Shown: piece after piece, positions 9,267 to 21,700 of the stretch
Numbering within the stretch: the stretch's first letter is position 1
How the letters are laid out: each line of letters begins with the position of its first letter
Assembly: GCA_022575985.1 (NCBI GenBank)
Contig: JAKSXM010000002.1
Coordinates: 18,215,001 to 18,279,000 of the forward strand
Origin: Anagrus nilaparvatae
Lineage: Eukaryota > Arthropoda > Insecta > Hymenoptera > Mymaridae
DNA length: 64,000 nt
Reading direction: 5' to 3'
Position numbers and translations under genes: made by a program
Notes under the pieces: model-generated
Seen by the model: the letters and a program-made list of their open reading frames with translations, nothing else
What the model was told of the DNA's origin: nothing
Database searches by the model: none

Positions 9267-9354
9267 CTGGGTGGAACACAATAACCGCGCATTTTTACAT
9301 TGCTAGTATATATTTAAAAAATGTTCATAACCGCGGTAATTGTGTTGCACCCTG
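9267..9354. mobile_element. 88-bp TA-flanked mini-MITE
   Basis: The ends CTGGGTGGAACACAATAACC and CAGGGTGCAACACAATTACC (right end read in reverse) differ at four positions. The element is flanked by TATATA on each side, consistent with a TA target duplication of the Tc1/mariner group. The whole unit is little more than two terminal repeats. Confidence 0.65.
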
Positions 9355-9411
9355 TATATACTGTGTAAGCCACACCCACTTTTAATGCGCCTGTTTAAAA
9401 TTGTATATTAA

Positions 9412-9772
9412 GGCCCTCTCTACACCAGCACATAATTATGTTTTATGATAATCATGTTTGTTGGATATTTTTTTCCCAGCTACACTGTACTAAAAACATA
9501 ACCTCAAAATTACATATTTAAATGACTATAACCCACTATAAACTTATTAGTTACATAAATTGTTAATAATTTTTATAATAAATAGCTTAATCTACAATTA
9601 AAATACCATTTAATTAGATTTTATTGTTTAATTTTTATTAAAAATATTTACTAATACTACTAGTGGCGCCATTTTGTAATAACTTTAATTTCGAATATCC
9701 CAGCTACACAACAAAATATCCAACAGACATGATTATCATAAAACATAATTATGTGCTGGTGTAGAGAGGGCC
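9412..9772 (-). mobile_element. PIF/Harbinger-type MITE, copy 2 (361 bp)
   Basis: Same family as 5214-5574, inverted, with identical ends GGCCCTCTCTACACC and an exact TAA duplication at 9409-9411 and 9773-9775. The internal landmarks GTGGCGCCATTTTGTAATAA and CAGCTACACTGTACT are shared with copy 1. Intact ends and equal length suggest fairly recent activity. Confidence 0.9.
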
Positions 9773-9837
9773 TAACTTATAAAGTATCAATTATGATAAA
9801 GTATCCTGCGCATGCGTAAAATATTTGGAACTTTTTT

Positions 9838-10078
9838 TTTATTTTTTTTGATTTTTGAAATTTTTTTCACTTTTAAACTTTTTCATTAAAATTTTGAGCT
9901 TCAGTTAACATGTTAGGTCACTAGAGTCAAAAACTTTGCTCCTTGTTTACTATTTTTCTACTTGCTGTTTTTAATAAAAGGATTCAAAATCATTACAAAG
10001 CAAAAATCTGCATCTGCTTTTTTAAGCTAATTCTCTCTTTTTTCTAGTTTGCTTAACATTGCCATAAACATTATAACA
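9838..10078. repeat. Right arm of the inner inverted repeat
   Basis: Reverse complement of 7215-7450. It starts just 66 bases after the PIF MITE. Confidence 0.65.
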
Positions 10079-10854
10079 AAAAAAGTATTATTAATATTTG
10101 CAAATCAAAATTTTTGCTTTTTAACAAATTAAAATACACATTAAACCTAAAAGAATTTTTCGTTGCGCAGAAAAGGTTAATTCTTTTAAAAACAAATATT
10201 ATATTGTAATTCTTTTTGAACAGAATTAAAACAAAAATAATTTAAAAGTTATTTATTAAGTAACTATTATTTTATTATAAATATAATATTTTTTAATGCT
10301 AATTTCCAAAACGAAATAACAGTTTTATAATTAAATATTATTAATTTTATAAAAACAAGTTTTTTTCGTCAATTTTTTAGGAATATTATAAAAATCAGCT
10401 GTGTAGTTCGGTGTATGAATCTGAGTGGCTGACCACTAACGTAAACTTAGATCAACAACCGAGGTTGGGTGGTCGACTACTAGTGGATATGCTGTTTTAT
10501 TCTTTATTTCTTTTTATTTGATAAATTATATTTAAAATTTAACTTTTTATTATTATTATTATTATTAATCTTTATTTGCCAACTACAAAATATATATCAT
10601 TCAATACACTCAATTGTCAATTATATACATATAATAAAATATAATACATGAATCAATAGATATAAATATAATATACAATATAATAAAGTTTTATGTGTAC
10701 TTAAAATTAAAATTAAATAAAGAAAATTTGTAATAATACCAATGACTATTCAAAAGTTAACTGTTAATAGTAAATAAGTAAATAGTTAAATAGTAAATAT
10801 CAATAATACACAGTCAATTACAAAATGATTGATGCAAATGCCACCAACACTATT
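10079..10854. other. Gene-free AT-rich stretch
   Basis: No gene. It contains a (TTA)n microsatellite at 10547-10567 and a short GC-richer palindromic patch around 10430-10490 with GGTTGGGTGGTCGAC. Nothing else is recognisable. Confidence 0.5.
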
Positions 10855-11210
10855 GTTCGTTCTCTAATCTATGAAAGTAAAGTCTGATACTCTTTTTAAA
10901 ACGACGATAGGATGGTAAGTCCCTTATACAGGGGGGAATCAAGTTCCATAGTTTCGCGTACTTTACTTGGAAAGAGTATAGGCCCCAGTCAGTGGGTACT
11001 GTGGAAACCTTAAGGTCTATGCGAGGGCCTCTGGTAGGTTTGTCTGATTTGTATGGTTCAAATAAAGTGCGTAATAAAGGAGGTTCTCTCATACACACAA
11101 GTCTATACATGATAAGGGATGCAAAGTAGTCAGTTCTGATCACGTTATGCATCCAACCAAGACGCTTTCTGTATGGTGTAATATGTTCTTGTAACTTTTT
11201 ACATTAGAAT
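10853..11210 (-). pseudogene. Jockey/CR1-type LINE C-terminal fragment
   Basis: A minus-strand frame, open from about 11210 to a stop near 10850. It encodes KLQEHITPYRKRLGWMHNV, YRLVCMREPPLLRTLF, GLYSFQVKYAKLWNLIPP and RRFKKSIRLYFHRL. A segment ending in F-x-V-x-Y/F-x-x-x-W-N-x-(I/L)-P, then a charged FKK helix, is the usual C-terminus of Jockey/CR1-type LINE reverse transcriptases. The polymerase motifs are absent. Related material occurs at 59541-60225. It is a dead fragment. Confidence 0.65.
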
Positions 11211-11764
11211 TAATAACTATTAGGCATGAACAATGAACTAAATGCATTACTTCATCAAAAAAAGTTTATTTAGTATATTTAAAGTTAATTCAAAGTTCAC
11301 CATGCGCTTAAGTGTCCGACTTCTAGTACACTTATCCTATATATTAAAATGAAAGATTACCCAAAACTTATTATTTTTTACTTTATTAAGACTTAAATGG
11401 CTTTGAGATATGGAAATCAAAAGCTGCTGGGCAATTTAAAATTTTTTACTAAAACTGTTAATATTTTAATACTTTGATATTTCAATTTTAAGTTCTACAT
11501 TGGCTGGAAAGGTAATAATTTTTGTTAATTTAATAAATTTCAAGTTTTTTATTTTTTTAAGCCTTTTTGTATATATAATCTACTCTTACATATACCCTGG
11601 TGTGGATTATACTAGTGGATAAAAAGTTTTATTATGCATATTTTAATGCTTTGATATTAACTTTGGCAGAAGCGCATTAATTTATGTTAAATTAATAAAT
11701 TTCATGTTTTTTAAAATTAATTAAAAAATTAGCGGTGAATATCCTTTTACCTAAAGATTGTTGA

Positions 11765-11950
11765 TAAAAACGGACCTCAAAAATGTAAAGAGCGACCCAA
11801 AAAACGTACTACGTGAAATTTTCAGCCCAAAATTTTTGAATTTCAAATACTTGTAAATCCACCTTCTCGACCCTCTCTATTCACCCCCCAGATAAAGTAA
11901 ATTTTGTATAAATACTTATATTTTCATTTTTAAATTTTTTAAAGTGGAAC
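11765..11950. repeat. Right arm of the 5.5-kb-spaced inverted repeat
   Basis: Reverse complement of 6285-6512, including GAGCGACCCAAAAAACG and CACCCCCCAGATAAAG. Just outside it, 11975-12010 repeats a similar GCGACCTAAAAAATCTAGTA word, so the arm may itself be internally duplicated. Confidence 0.6.
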
Positions 11951-13009
11951 CTAGGGGTTGTAGGTGAAAATGGACTTCAGAAATGGGAATAGCGACCTAA
12001 AAAATCTAGTAGGTGACTTTTAAGCTCAAAATATTCATTTTTTTTTATAAAAATATTTATCTATCACTAGATGGTCGATTAGGCGCTAATGGGTTAGCAA
12101 ACTGTAACTGAAAATATAAATTTCTGACCTAAACTTAAAATTAAACAATTACGTAATTTATATACCTGTACTTATTTTTTTGTTCCTTAAAAAAATAAAA
12201 TTTACAAGAAATTCTTTATAAATAAATGAATTTAAAAAATTTTTAACATAAAATTAAATTTTTAAGTATATTAATATTTTTTATATTTAACTAAAAATTG
12301 TTTTAAGAAATTGAAAATTACAACTAACTATCTACAACTTTAAAATTTCTAAATACTCGATATAAGAAAATTTTTTTAATTTTATATTTTAATTTAGTAT
12401 TACTAATCAGCAAAATAATATTATTCACCTAATCTTGGCGCCTGGTATATTGGTCACCCAGGATTTTTTTCCCTTAGGATTTTGGGGCCACCGAAGATTT
12501 TGGTTTCGACCCCTTTGACATCCTTGTGGTGTAAATTATAATAGGGGTTGGTACGAGTACACCATTAGGGATATTACCCCTGTAAGTAGTGCACTGATAT
12601 TTATTTAATTTCCATGCCTTTTAATACAGCCTTTAAGCTAACAATTATTATATGTATAAATAAGGGCTCTAATATTGCTGAAGTTTTAATAAAAAATGAA
12701 TGAGAATTTAAAAATTTATTTTTTAATTTTTGCATAAAAATACAAATTTAACGTAAAAATAGTCATGCATAATTATGTAAACTTTTAATCTATCAAATTC
12801 AAAGTATATTTTTACATGAATTATACTTAAAAAACAAGAAAAATATTAAAGAAACATTTTTAAACAATTAAATAATTTCATTCAATTTTTAAACTACTAC
12901 AAAATACCTATTTTTAATAAAAAATTAAAAATGCCAGTTTTTAAAATAATGAGCAGTTCCGATTTTCTGGTTGGTATTTTCGAGATATATATGTATTCAA
13001 GAAATATGC
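11951..13009. other. Gene-free stretch with a fragment of a GC-richer repeat
   Basis: Mostly AT-rich. The block 12430-12600 (GGGGTTGGTACGAGTACA, ATTAGGGATATTACCCCTG) is related to the duplicated GC-rich block at 27511-27720, so it is probably a dispersed repeat fragment. No coding content. Confidence 0.5.
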
Positions 13010-14880
13010 CCTATGTTCAGATTTTTGTGTCCTTTTGGAAAACCCTACTTTATCTTTAAGAGAACCGTGCTGAGTTACTGTACAAAGTTAATTCTTTTTT
13101 ACCATTAAAAACTATTCCAAAATTACTCGTTGCTTTTATATATTGAAAAATTCTTTTAACCATTTTTCAATTACTAACCGTAGGTTTACTATTAAATCTG
13201 CTAAGATAATTTACTGCAAAACTTATATCTGGTCGCAATATAATGGCTAGATATAAAAGGCTTCCTATTGCTTGACCATAAAGTACTGTTTTGTCTAAGG
13301 GTTTATCATTTACAAAATTTTCAGGATTAGTTACCATTCCACGTTCTATAGGTGTATGGGCTGGATAAATTTCTCGAAAAATCTCATTAAAACGTAGAAG
13401 TATCTTTTCTGCATATCTAGACTGACTTACAAATATTTCATTTTCACTTACTTTTATTTGCATTCCTAGGTAAGAAAGCTTTTTTTCTTCGATTTTACTA
13501 TGAGTTATTGTAAATTCTTTATGTAACTTGATTAAAATATTTAACATTTTTTTCATGTCATTTCCTGCTATTAAACCATCATCTACATGTAAAACTATTA
13601 TTATACTTTTATCTGTGTTATAGATTACCTAGGGATCATAATCTGTAGATTCAAAATCTAAGGTTTTTAGAAAACTTGTAAATTTATTATTCCATTCTTT
13701 CGGCGCTTCTTCAACCCATACAAACTTTTCTTTAGCTTGCAAACAAAACATGAGTTATCAGTAAAACCTTTAGGTTGATACAAATATTTAATGTCTTCAA
13801 GGTCGCCATGCAAAAAAGCTGTTTTCACATCAAAAGTCATAAGTTTCATACCTTTTGACCCTGCTATACTAAGAATAAGGCGTATAGACATATGATGAGC
13901 AACTGGACTAAATATCACATAATAATCTAAGCCTTCTACCTTTTCGAACCTAATAATAAGCCTTGCTTAATATCTTCTTAATATCTTCTTATACCTTCTT
14001 AATATATTAATATCTTCCGGGTTCTTTTATTCAAAATACCCAACGGCATGTTAAGGGCTTAATATTTTCAGGCTTTTTAACTTTAGTCCATGTTTCCATA
14101 TCAGTTAACGATCTATACTCATCCTCCATAGCCATCTTATATTTTTCAAAGCTTCTTGAAATGAAATTTTTACTTTTTAGACATTTTTGACTCTTGTTTT
14201 TGCATAAAAAATGCTGAATATATTTTATTTTCACTATATCTTTCTGGAGGATTAATATTTCTGCGATTTCTTAAATTATAAATTCTTGGCTTATTTTGAG
14301 TTTCATTTTCAAAATGACTTTCTGAACTACTTGAACTACTTGACTCTTCTTATGCAGATTCATTACTACTTTTTTCTTTATCTTCTTGATTTTCTACACA
14401 TGTTGGTATATTTTGTTCACTAAAGCTTTCTGTTTCATTACTTTCTTCAAAAGTTACATTACTTGAGCTTACTAAATCATTTTTACTTACAAAAAAAGCT
14501 CTAAATCCTGGTGAATCCAAGTCATTTCAACAAAAATTCCTTGTACTGACTTTTTAGCCTTTTTTTCCACGTTTGTCATCTTCAATATAAATATAACATA
14601 TGCAACCAAACGTTTTAAGCTTCCTTACATTCATTTTTCTACCAAAACGTAATTCAGCTGGAGACTTGCTATTTTCTGTACTTGAACCAGTCTTATTTAA
14701 TGTAAAAGCTACGTAATTTACTGCTTCCGCCCATAACTTGACATCTAAATCTTTTGCAGGAATTACTGACCTTGCTGATTCTACAACAGTTATCATTTAT
14801 CTTTCTACACGACCATGTTTATTTGCTAATTTATTTACATGTTTTGCAAAAAGTGCATTTTGAGGCAAATTTTTAAATTT
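13010..14880 (-). pseudogene. Decayed Ty1/copia pol
   Basis: The minus strand carries pieces of a copia polyprotein in order. The integrase C-terminal part is at 14796-14554 (ARSVIPAKDLDVKLWAEAV and KSPAELRFGRKMNVRKLKTF). The start of the RT is at 14234-14031 and the RT palm at 13918-13667 (FDVKTAFLHGDLED, YQPKGF, LKKSLYGLK). The catalytic HVDDGLIAGND lies near 13575, with KLSYLGMQI and AIGSLLYLA at 13556-13167 and an RNase H beginning (KRIFQYIKATSNFG) near 13140. At least four stops or frameshifts separate the pieces, for example TAA before the ARSV helix and TGA after KPTVSN. No LTRs were found. Gag, protease and the integrase core are missing. Not functional. Confidence 0.88.
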
Positions 14881-14889
14881 TGTAAAAAA

Positions 14890-15208
14890 TAAAATATTCA
14901 CATTCAGGGGCAGTTTAGAGGGTGGCTGGGGGTAGCTGGGGCAAAATATGAGGGTGTAGTCTGAATTTTTACTTCAGATTCGGTTTTAGAACATTTAATA
15001 CGTAACCAAAGTACTTTTATTTTTAACTTTTGGACATAGTAAAATATTTGCTTTTTGGGTCGGTTTAGAGGATGGTAGGGGGTAGCTGGGGCAAAATTTG
15101 AGGGTGTAGGCTAAATTCTGACTTCAGATTCGGTTTTAGGACATCAAAAAACTTACCTGTAGGTAGGTCTAGTTACAGGATCAGAACTATTTTTTTTGTG
15201 CAGCTGTG
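14890..15208 (-). repeat. Truncated copy of the 151-bp-unit fold-back element
   Basis: Contains two ~151-bp units with GGGGGTAGCTGGGGCAAAAT and GATTCGGTTTTAG, and ends in GGTCTAGTTACAGGATCAGA and GTGCAGCTGTG. It is the same as the right half of the element at 45312-47071. The opposite end is missing, so it is a partial copy abutting the copia remnant. Confidence 0.85.
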
Positions 15209-15328
15209 TAATAGATTATTTACTGCTATCGATAAAAAGCTAGTACCGATTTTATCTCTCAAATAAGCATTATATGGTTTCTTATTCCAAAGGAGCAAAA
15301 AAATAACCAAACATCTCCTTTATTCTAT

Positions 15329-15465
15329 ACGTTGTCTTTGACCTCTTAAAATAATAATTTGTTATTATGTAAATTCACAGTTGAGAATTTACTTTTTTTT
15401 AAATTTAATATTTTTGTATATCTATTAAGCTACAATCATCCTCTATAAATAAATAAAAAGAATTT
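15329..15465 (-). repeat. Right arm of the 15-kb-spaced inverted repeat
   Basis: Reverse complement of 1-138. It ends 243 bases before the Toll start codon, so mobile DNA reaches into the likely promoter of that gene. The 240-base gap (15466-15708) is AT-rich and shows no clear TATA/Inr arrangement. Confidence 0.75.
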
Positions 15466-15708
15466 AGATGAAGATTAAAAAATAAAATATAATTTAATAT
15501 TTTCAAAATTAATTAGGCAATAGCAATGATAGACAAATTATAGTTTTTGTGATAAATACAATCTAATCAGAATACTTGTGTAATTATTTTTTTTAAAATA
15601 AATCAGTAGTTTTGAAGTAAAGAAAAAATTATATCTTTATTTAGTATTTCTAGACCAAGTAAAACTTTGCTTTGTTTATTGAATGTTTTAATATTATCAC
15701 ATTTTAAA

Positions 15709-18700
15709 ATGAATTATTTTAAACTATTTCAATTTACTATCACATTAATTAACTTAATAATAATTAATAATGCTTATAAGTTGGAATCAAATTTTAAATA
15801 TGAATGTAAAAATATTACACGAGGAGCAATGGAAATTCAATGCAATAATGATAATACAAAAATTTTGTATAGTGATCCAGTAACCGAAGTTAAATATTTG
15901 AGAATAAATAAACCATTATTAAACAAAGATCTTATTATTTATAAAAACTTAATTTTACTTGATGTGTCTAATAATTTTATTGGAAACGTATCAAAAGATC
16001 TTTTAACAGGTATTTACAATTAAAAATTAATTAATATTTATTTTTTTTTTTCAATTTCACTGAAAAAGTCAAAACTTGTGTACCAAAATTTAAGGCACAG
16101 AAGGTACTTATTATTTTTTGCAAAATTTAATACAAAAAAGTATTATGCTTATAAGAATAATATATTGTACAAACTGTCATACCAAGTTTTGTGATTTTTC
16201 AGATAGCGTATTTAAAATTAAAAAAAACAACACATCGGAATCTAATCTTAAAAATGGGTACTTTTTTGATCAAGATGTTATATATAAGTCTGAACTGAAA
16301 AATTAGATTTCTTATTTATTTATTTATTTAAGCATAATTATACACAATACACATAATATAGAAATAATATATGAGAGATTCCACGCCAATTGGACCAAAA
16401 TTGAACTGAAGGGTCGCAGAAATAGGTCCAAATTATTTTTTCTCGAAATAGCTACTAATGATAAGTCTTCATGCAAATTTTAAGCTCAAATTGTTCTATT
16501 CTCGATTTTTGGCAGCCATTTTCGTGTTTTATTTGGTTCAGTTAATTTTGTAACAAAACAGCGTTTATTATTCTTATTTTTTCTATAAAAAACTCATATT
16601 AACATAAAAAAAAATTTCCTTCTGAATCTCGATAGATAATTTCCCGTAGAATTTGATTCCTGGGTCAAAAAAATTTTTTTGAACTGCGCATGCGCAAGAA
16701 ATCAATCAATTACATCTATAAGCTTAAATAACTAAAATGCCGCAGGTTCAATTTGCTTCCGAGTTTTCTTCTATATAGAATCAAATTTCTTCTTATTTAA
16801 CCTATTTTCATCCAAAATAATAAAATCCGTTTGATAGGCTAATCTAGAGCTCTAGAACAAAATATTATATTTTAAAAATGACCAATTTTAAAAAATTTTG
16901 AATTTCCCGCCAAGTTACGTGATCAAATAAAGATCTGATTACAAATTAGATTACTCGGGAAATTTTACCTATAAATTTTGGTAATATTTGAAGCAATCGT
17001 GTTTGAATGGCGAATTTTTAAAGTTTAAACTCTTTATATTAAAGGTTGAATCAGGTGGATAAAAATCGCATTTTTCGATTTAAAATGTCTGGAAATAAAA
17101 AATTCTGGAAGCTTTGATTTTGATACTCATGAATCAAGTTACATGTCCATAAAAATTTAAAAAAAAAAATTGAAAATTTATTTACTGCAGATGGAGATAT
17201 GAGAGTTGGAAATTTCTATTCTTTTTAAAGTACTAAATTAATCAAGACTTTTTTATAAAGTTTTTAAATTTGAAAATCTTTAAATGTAATATTTTGAACA
17301 TTATTTGGCATCGAATCACTGAAAAATTTTTTTTATTTTCTAAATTTTTTCCCGAATAAATCTATATTTTGAAGTATAGGTTAGGTCAAAAATCAAAAAA
17401 CCTAGGAAATATTTTATATTATTGTTAGAAATACATATTTCATTCATTTCCGACTTTTTTCAGCCGAGATATTTTATTTTGCAACTAAGCAATATTCTTT
17501 GGAATGCTGTAGCGCGCAAACCAGATTTTGTAAATAATTTTCAAATTTTTTAGATTTTAGGTCAAACTATTTATTAAGACCAAAGCCCTGACTCCACTGC
17601 GCATTTAATCTCCTCTATAATAATTGTAGACTATATTAATTTTTATCCCGTCTACACATATTTAAAATTTAAATTTCAATGCGAAGGTTGGCAGCATTCT
17701 TCCGAATATAGTGTAGTCACAACGAAACCCCTTAGAGCAATTTCGTAAACAATTAATTGTTTATGCAAAAATGTAAATTTTTACTTTAAAAACTTTATTT
17801 TTCAAGAAAAATTAATTAAATTGTAGAGGCTGGTACCTCACAAAGAGCTTAAAAAAGCCTGTATACATATAATGTATAGTATATATGAATATAGTTGGTA
17901 CCTCTTTATAACTACTTTCACTCGATAAAAAAATGAAATAAAATTAAAAAAACTTAAAACTCCCGTCTACATTACTAACTACAATTAATATAGAAGAGAA
18001 TAAATGCGTAGTGGAGTCAGGGCTCAAGTTTTTTAATTTATGTACTGTACTTTAGGCTTGTAATTTTGGGTTCATTTGTTAATAACTAAAAAAATATAAA
18101 TAATCTTTAGCTCCAAATCGGCCCACTTATTCTTCGATACATAAATTATTATTTGAGAGAATTTAAAACGCTTTGGCACATTTTATTTCTCACAATTTTT
18201 AAAGTTAATTAAAGAGCTTAATTTTTTTATAACTATTGTTTAAATAATAATTTCAAAAATCGGTTTGGAAGGCTTTTTTAAGCTCTTTGTGAGGTACCAG
18301 CCTCTACAATTTAATTAATTTTTCTTGAAAAATAAAGTTTTTAAAGTAAAAATTCACATTTTTGCATAAACAATTAATTGTTTACGAAATTGCTCTACTT
18401 TTTTTTTGGCACAAACTATACTAAATTGTTCTACAATATATTTTGTGCAAAATAAATCAAAAATTGGCCTCTTGTCTGAAATGCCGTTTTCTTAACTTTA
18501 TCGTTACCCTACGACCGGCCTAATAGCCTTAAGTTGTCAAGGAGTTTTAAAAATACGCGTACGTCCTAGATCTATAACTTTTCCTTGTAAGGTATTTAAA
18601 AAAAAAAAAAAAAAAACGTTTTGTTGCTACATCTAAAAAACCGTTTTTCGGTACTTTCAACTTAAAACTTTTTTTCTGGAACGTTTGTCAAAATATGAGC

Positions 18701-21700
18701 ATTGGGTAAATTTTGCTCATTGAAATATTTATATTATCTGTATAAGTATCTTATATTTTTTATCAATCCAAATATAACTAATAATTATATTATAGTAGTC
18801 TTGTAACGAAATTTACTTGGAATAAAAATACAAAAAATTTAATGAAAATTATGTTTTAGGTTTATCTCAACTACGTCGTTTTGATGCATCAAATACATCA
18901 ATACAAATTCCTTCTGGTTTTTTTCAGTATAAAAACAAAATAACACTTTTAAATCTCTCGCATAATAATATATCGCATTTAAAAGCTGGAATTTTTAACA
19001 ACCTACAAGAATTAAGAAGTTTGCTTTTACAAAATAGTTCCATTACATTCATTGATACTGATGCGTTTAAAGATTTAATAAATCTTGAAAATATTAATTT
19101 AAAAAATAATTTACTGGAAAAAGTAAATATAATATCTGTTTTTCAAGATCTTAAAAGGCTACAATACTTATATCTTGATCAAAATAATTTTACGTTATTT
19201 CATGGAAACATTTTTTTCAATAATACGTTATTGAACCAATTTTTTCTTTCAAATAATAAAAATGAAGAGTTGAAGTTACCAAAAAAATTTTTGGCAAACA
19301 AATGGAAACTTGGACTAATAGAAATGTCATACAACAAAGGATTACGAATTCTTCCTGAAGATGTATTTGATAACTCGCATTCTATTACAAGAATAGCTTT
19401 AGATAATAATAATATTGAATATCTTCATAAAAGTACGTTTGCAACGAATACAAGATTAGTAATATTGAATTTAGCTTCAAATAATTTAAAAACTTTGCCA
19501 GATAAAATTTTTGAAAAAAATGTCTTACTTGAGCAACTTGATTTGTCATACAATTATTTGGAGACGCTTACATTGTAAAGTATTTTATGTTTTAAATTTT
19601 AAATAATTATTATATTAACGTTCACCGCCGCCAGGCTGCTTTGCTTGAATTTTCCAAGCAAATACTTGAATATTCAAGCAATAAATGTATCTTGAATATT
19701 CAAGCAAATGCTTGGAATTTCAAGCAATCAATTGAAACAGATAAAAAAGACTGTAGGAAAGCTTAAATTTTGTTCTCCTCCCTTTTTTTTAAGAGTTATT
19801 TGGGAAAAAAAATTTGTATTACCTGCTGTTTTACCTAATTGACTATTTCTTTCATTTTTTAGTTATATAAATTTCTGGTTTGTTACTGCTTGTATGTTAT
19901 CCAGAGGGAATGGAGGGTAGGTAAATTAAGATGAAGCAGTGTCATGTTTAAAAAAATTCAATATTGAATTTTAGATAAAAACTAAATTTTTAAATAATTA
20001 TAAAAATTAAATAATTAAATAATATATTTGTAACTAATTAATTTTTTAAATACTAATTAAAATTCTAATTAGTCTAAATATTAAAAAATAATCAATCAAA
20101 ATTATCAAAATGTTATCTCAAATCTATTTACATTTACGTATTACCTAACTTGTACTAATGTTTAAATCTCACTGTTAAGTTTTTTGTCTGAATTTTGTCA
20201 AGTAAGACTCAGGTAAATATACTTCAGAAAATTAATTGTCATGAAGTTTAAAAATGAAAAAAATTATTAAAATTTAACTTTCCTGTAACTGTTAAACTTA
20301 AAGTATTATTTTTTTTAACATAGTCTTTTGATAACTAATTTATTCTATATTTTCTTGGAAAATCTAGTTTTTATCTAATTTATTTTAATTACTTAGTTTT
20401 TAATTATTATCTACAAATCAATATTGAATTTTTTTTAAACATGACTCTGATTCATCTTAATTCATCTACCCCCTGTTCCTTCTGGATAACATAAAAGCAG
20501 TAACAAACCAGAAATTTATATAACTAAAAAATCAAAGAAATAGGCAATTAGGTAAAACAGCAGATAATCCAAATTTTTTTTCTCAAATAACTCTTAAAAA
20601 AAAGTGAGAGGAACAAAATTTAATTGTAACTTTTGATGAAAAAGGGGTTTTACAGGTCTCAAAAATTTTATACAAGTTCCAAATTTCCAAAAAAATTTTT
20701 CGTTCTTTTAGCTTTAGATGTTCCTGAGATATGATTTCACAAAGTTAGTGATAAAATATGATTTTTTTATAAAACTTTAAATTGAGACTTTGTCCTTAAA
20801 TTAGCCTATCTACTAAATGAATAATAAAAAAGAAGCGAATAAAGCATTTTTCTAAACTTAAAGCTAATAAAAAATTTTTGAGACCTAAACAACCTATTTT
20901 TATTGAAAATTAAAATTTTGTCAGCAATTTAAAAATTTGTCATTTGTGTCAAAAAATGGTTTATTGACTATAGCGATGAGATAATTGATGATGGAGCTTT
21001 GCGGCTGACGGTAATTAAAATATAGTACTTATATGGGAAAAATGAGACTAACTGGAAGTATTTTGGTTAATTTGCAAGGTTACAAAGTTATATCGAAGAT
21101 TTCGAAAAAACCCTATTTTATAACATTGAGGGAATAAACGGAGGGTACCTTTGGTGTTTTTTCAACATATTTAAGTGATTCAGAAGTATAGATTGTAATT
21201 TGGCGATCCAAATGTTCCGATCTCCCCTTTTTAGTTATTATTTCATTATTATTGTTGAATATAGACGCAGGTATAGTATGCTTATAGTATTATAAACGGA
21301 AAATAAAGGTTAATATAGGGTATTAAAAACGTAAATGAACTCTCAAAGCTTTATTTAATCATATCTGGCTGGAAAAAAAATAATTTTTTTTTTACTACAA
21401 ATTGTAGAAAAATTACTATTTTTGTAGTAATATTACTAAACTGTAGTAAAATTACTAAACGGTAGTAATATTGTGTTTATTATTTTTTACAGGGCACAGA
21501 ATTTAAATTTTTTGTCAGATTTTCATTTAATCACTTAGCGGGAAATCATTTTTTCAGTGTAATATATTCAATTTTGGAAAATTTTGAGATCAAGAATTTT
21601 TTTTTTTTTTTAGCGGGAAACTTTTGTGGTATTTTTACTTAAAGTTGGGGACAAATTTGAATTTTCCCGCGAATCAACACTGAAAGGGCAAAATTTGACT

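Larger units (their letters stand above)
16010..18859 (+). other. Toll intron 1, repeat-filled
   Basis: The donor is GTATTT and the acceptor is TTTTAG before 18860, with the intron in phase 1. It contains two interleaved inverted repeats, 17583-17630 with 17980-18025 and 17733-17857 with 18270-18395. No retroelement ORF and no alternative exon is convincing. The open frame at 16118-16306 has no splice-compatible ends. Confidence 0.7.

Noticed and set aside
16118..16306. Extra Toll exon in intron 1
   Set aside because: It has no acceptor/donor in the right phase and no leucine-rich repeat pattern.
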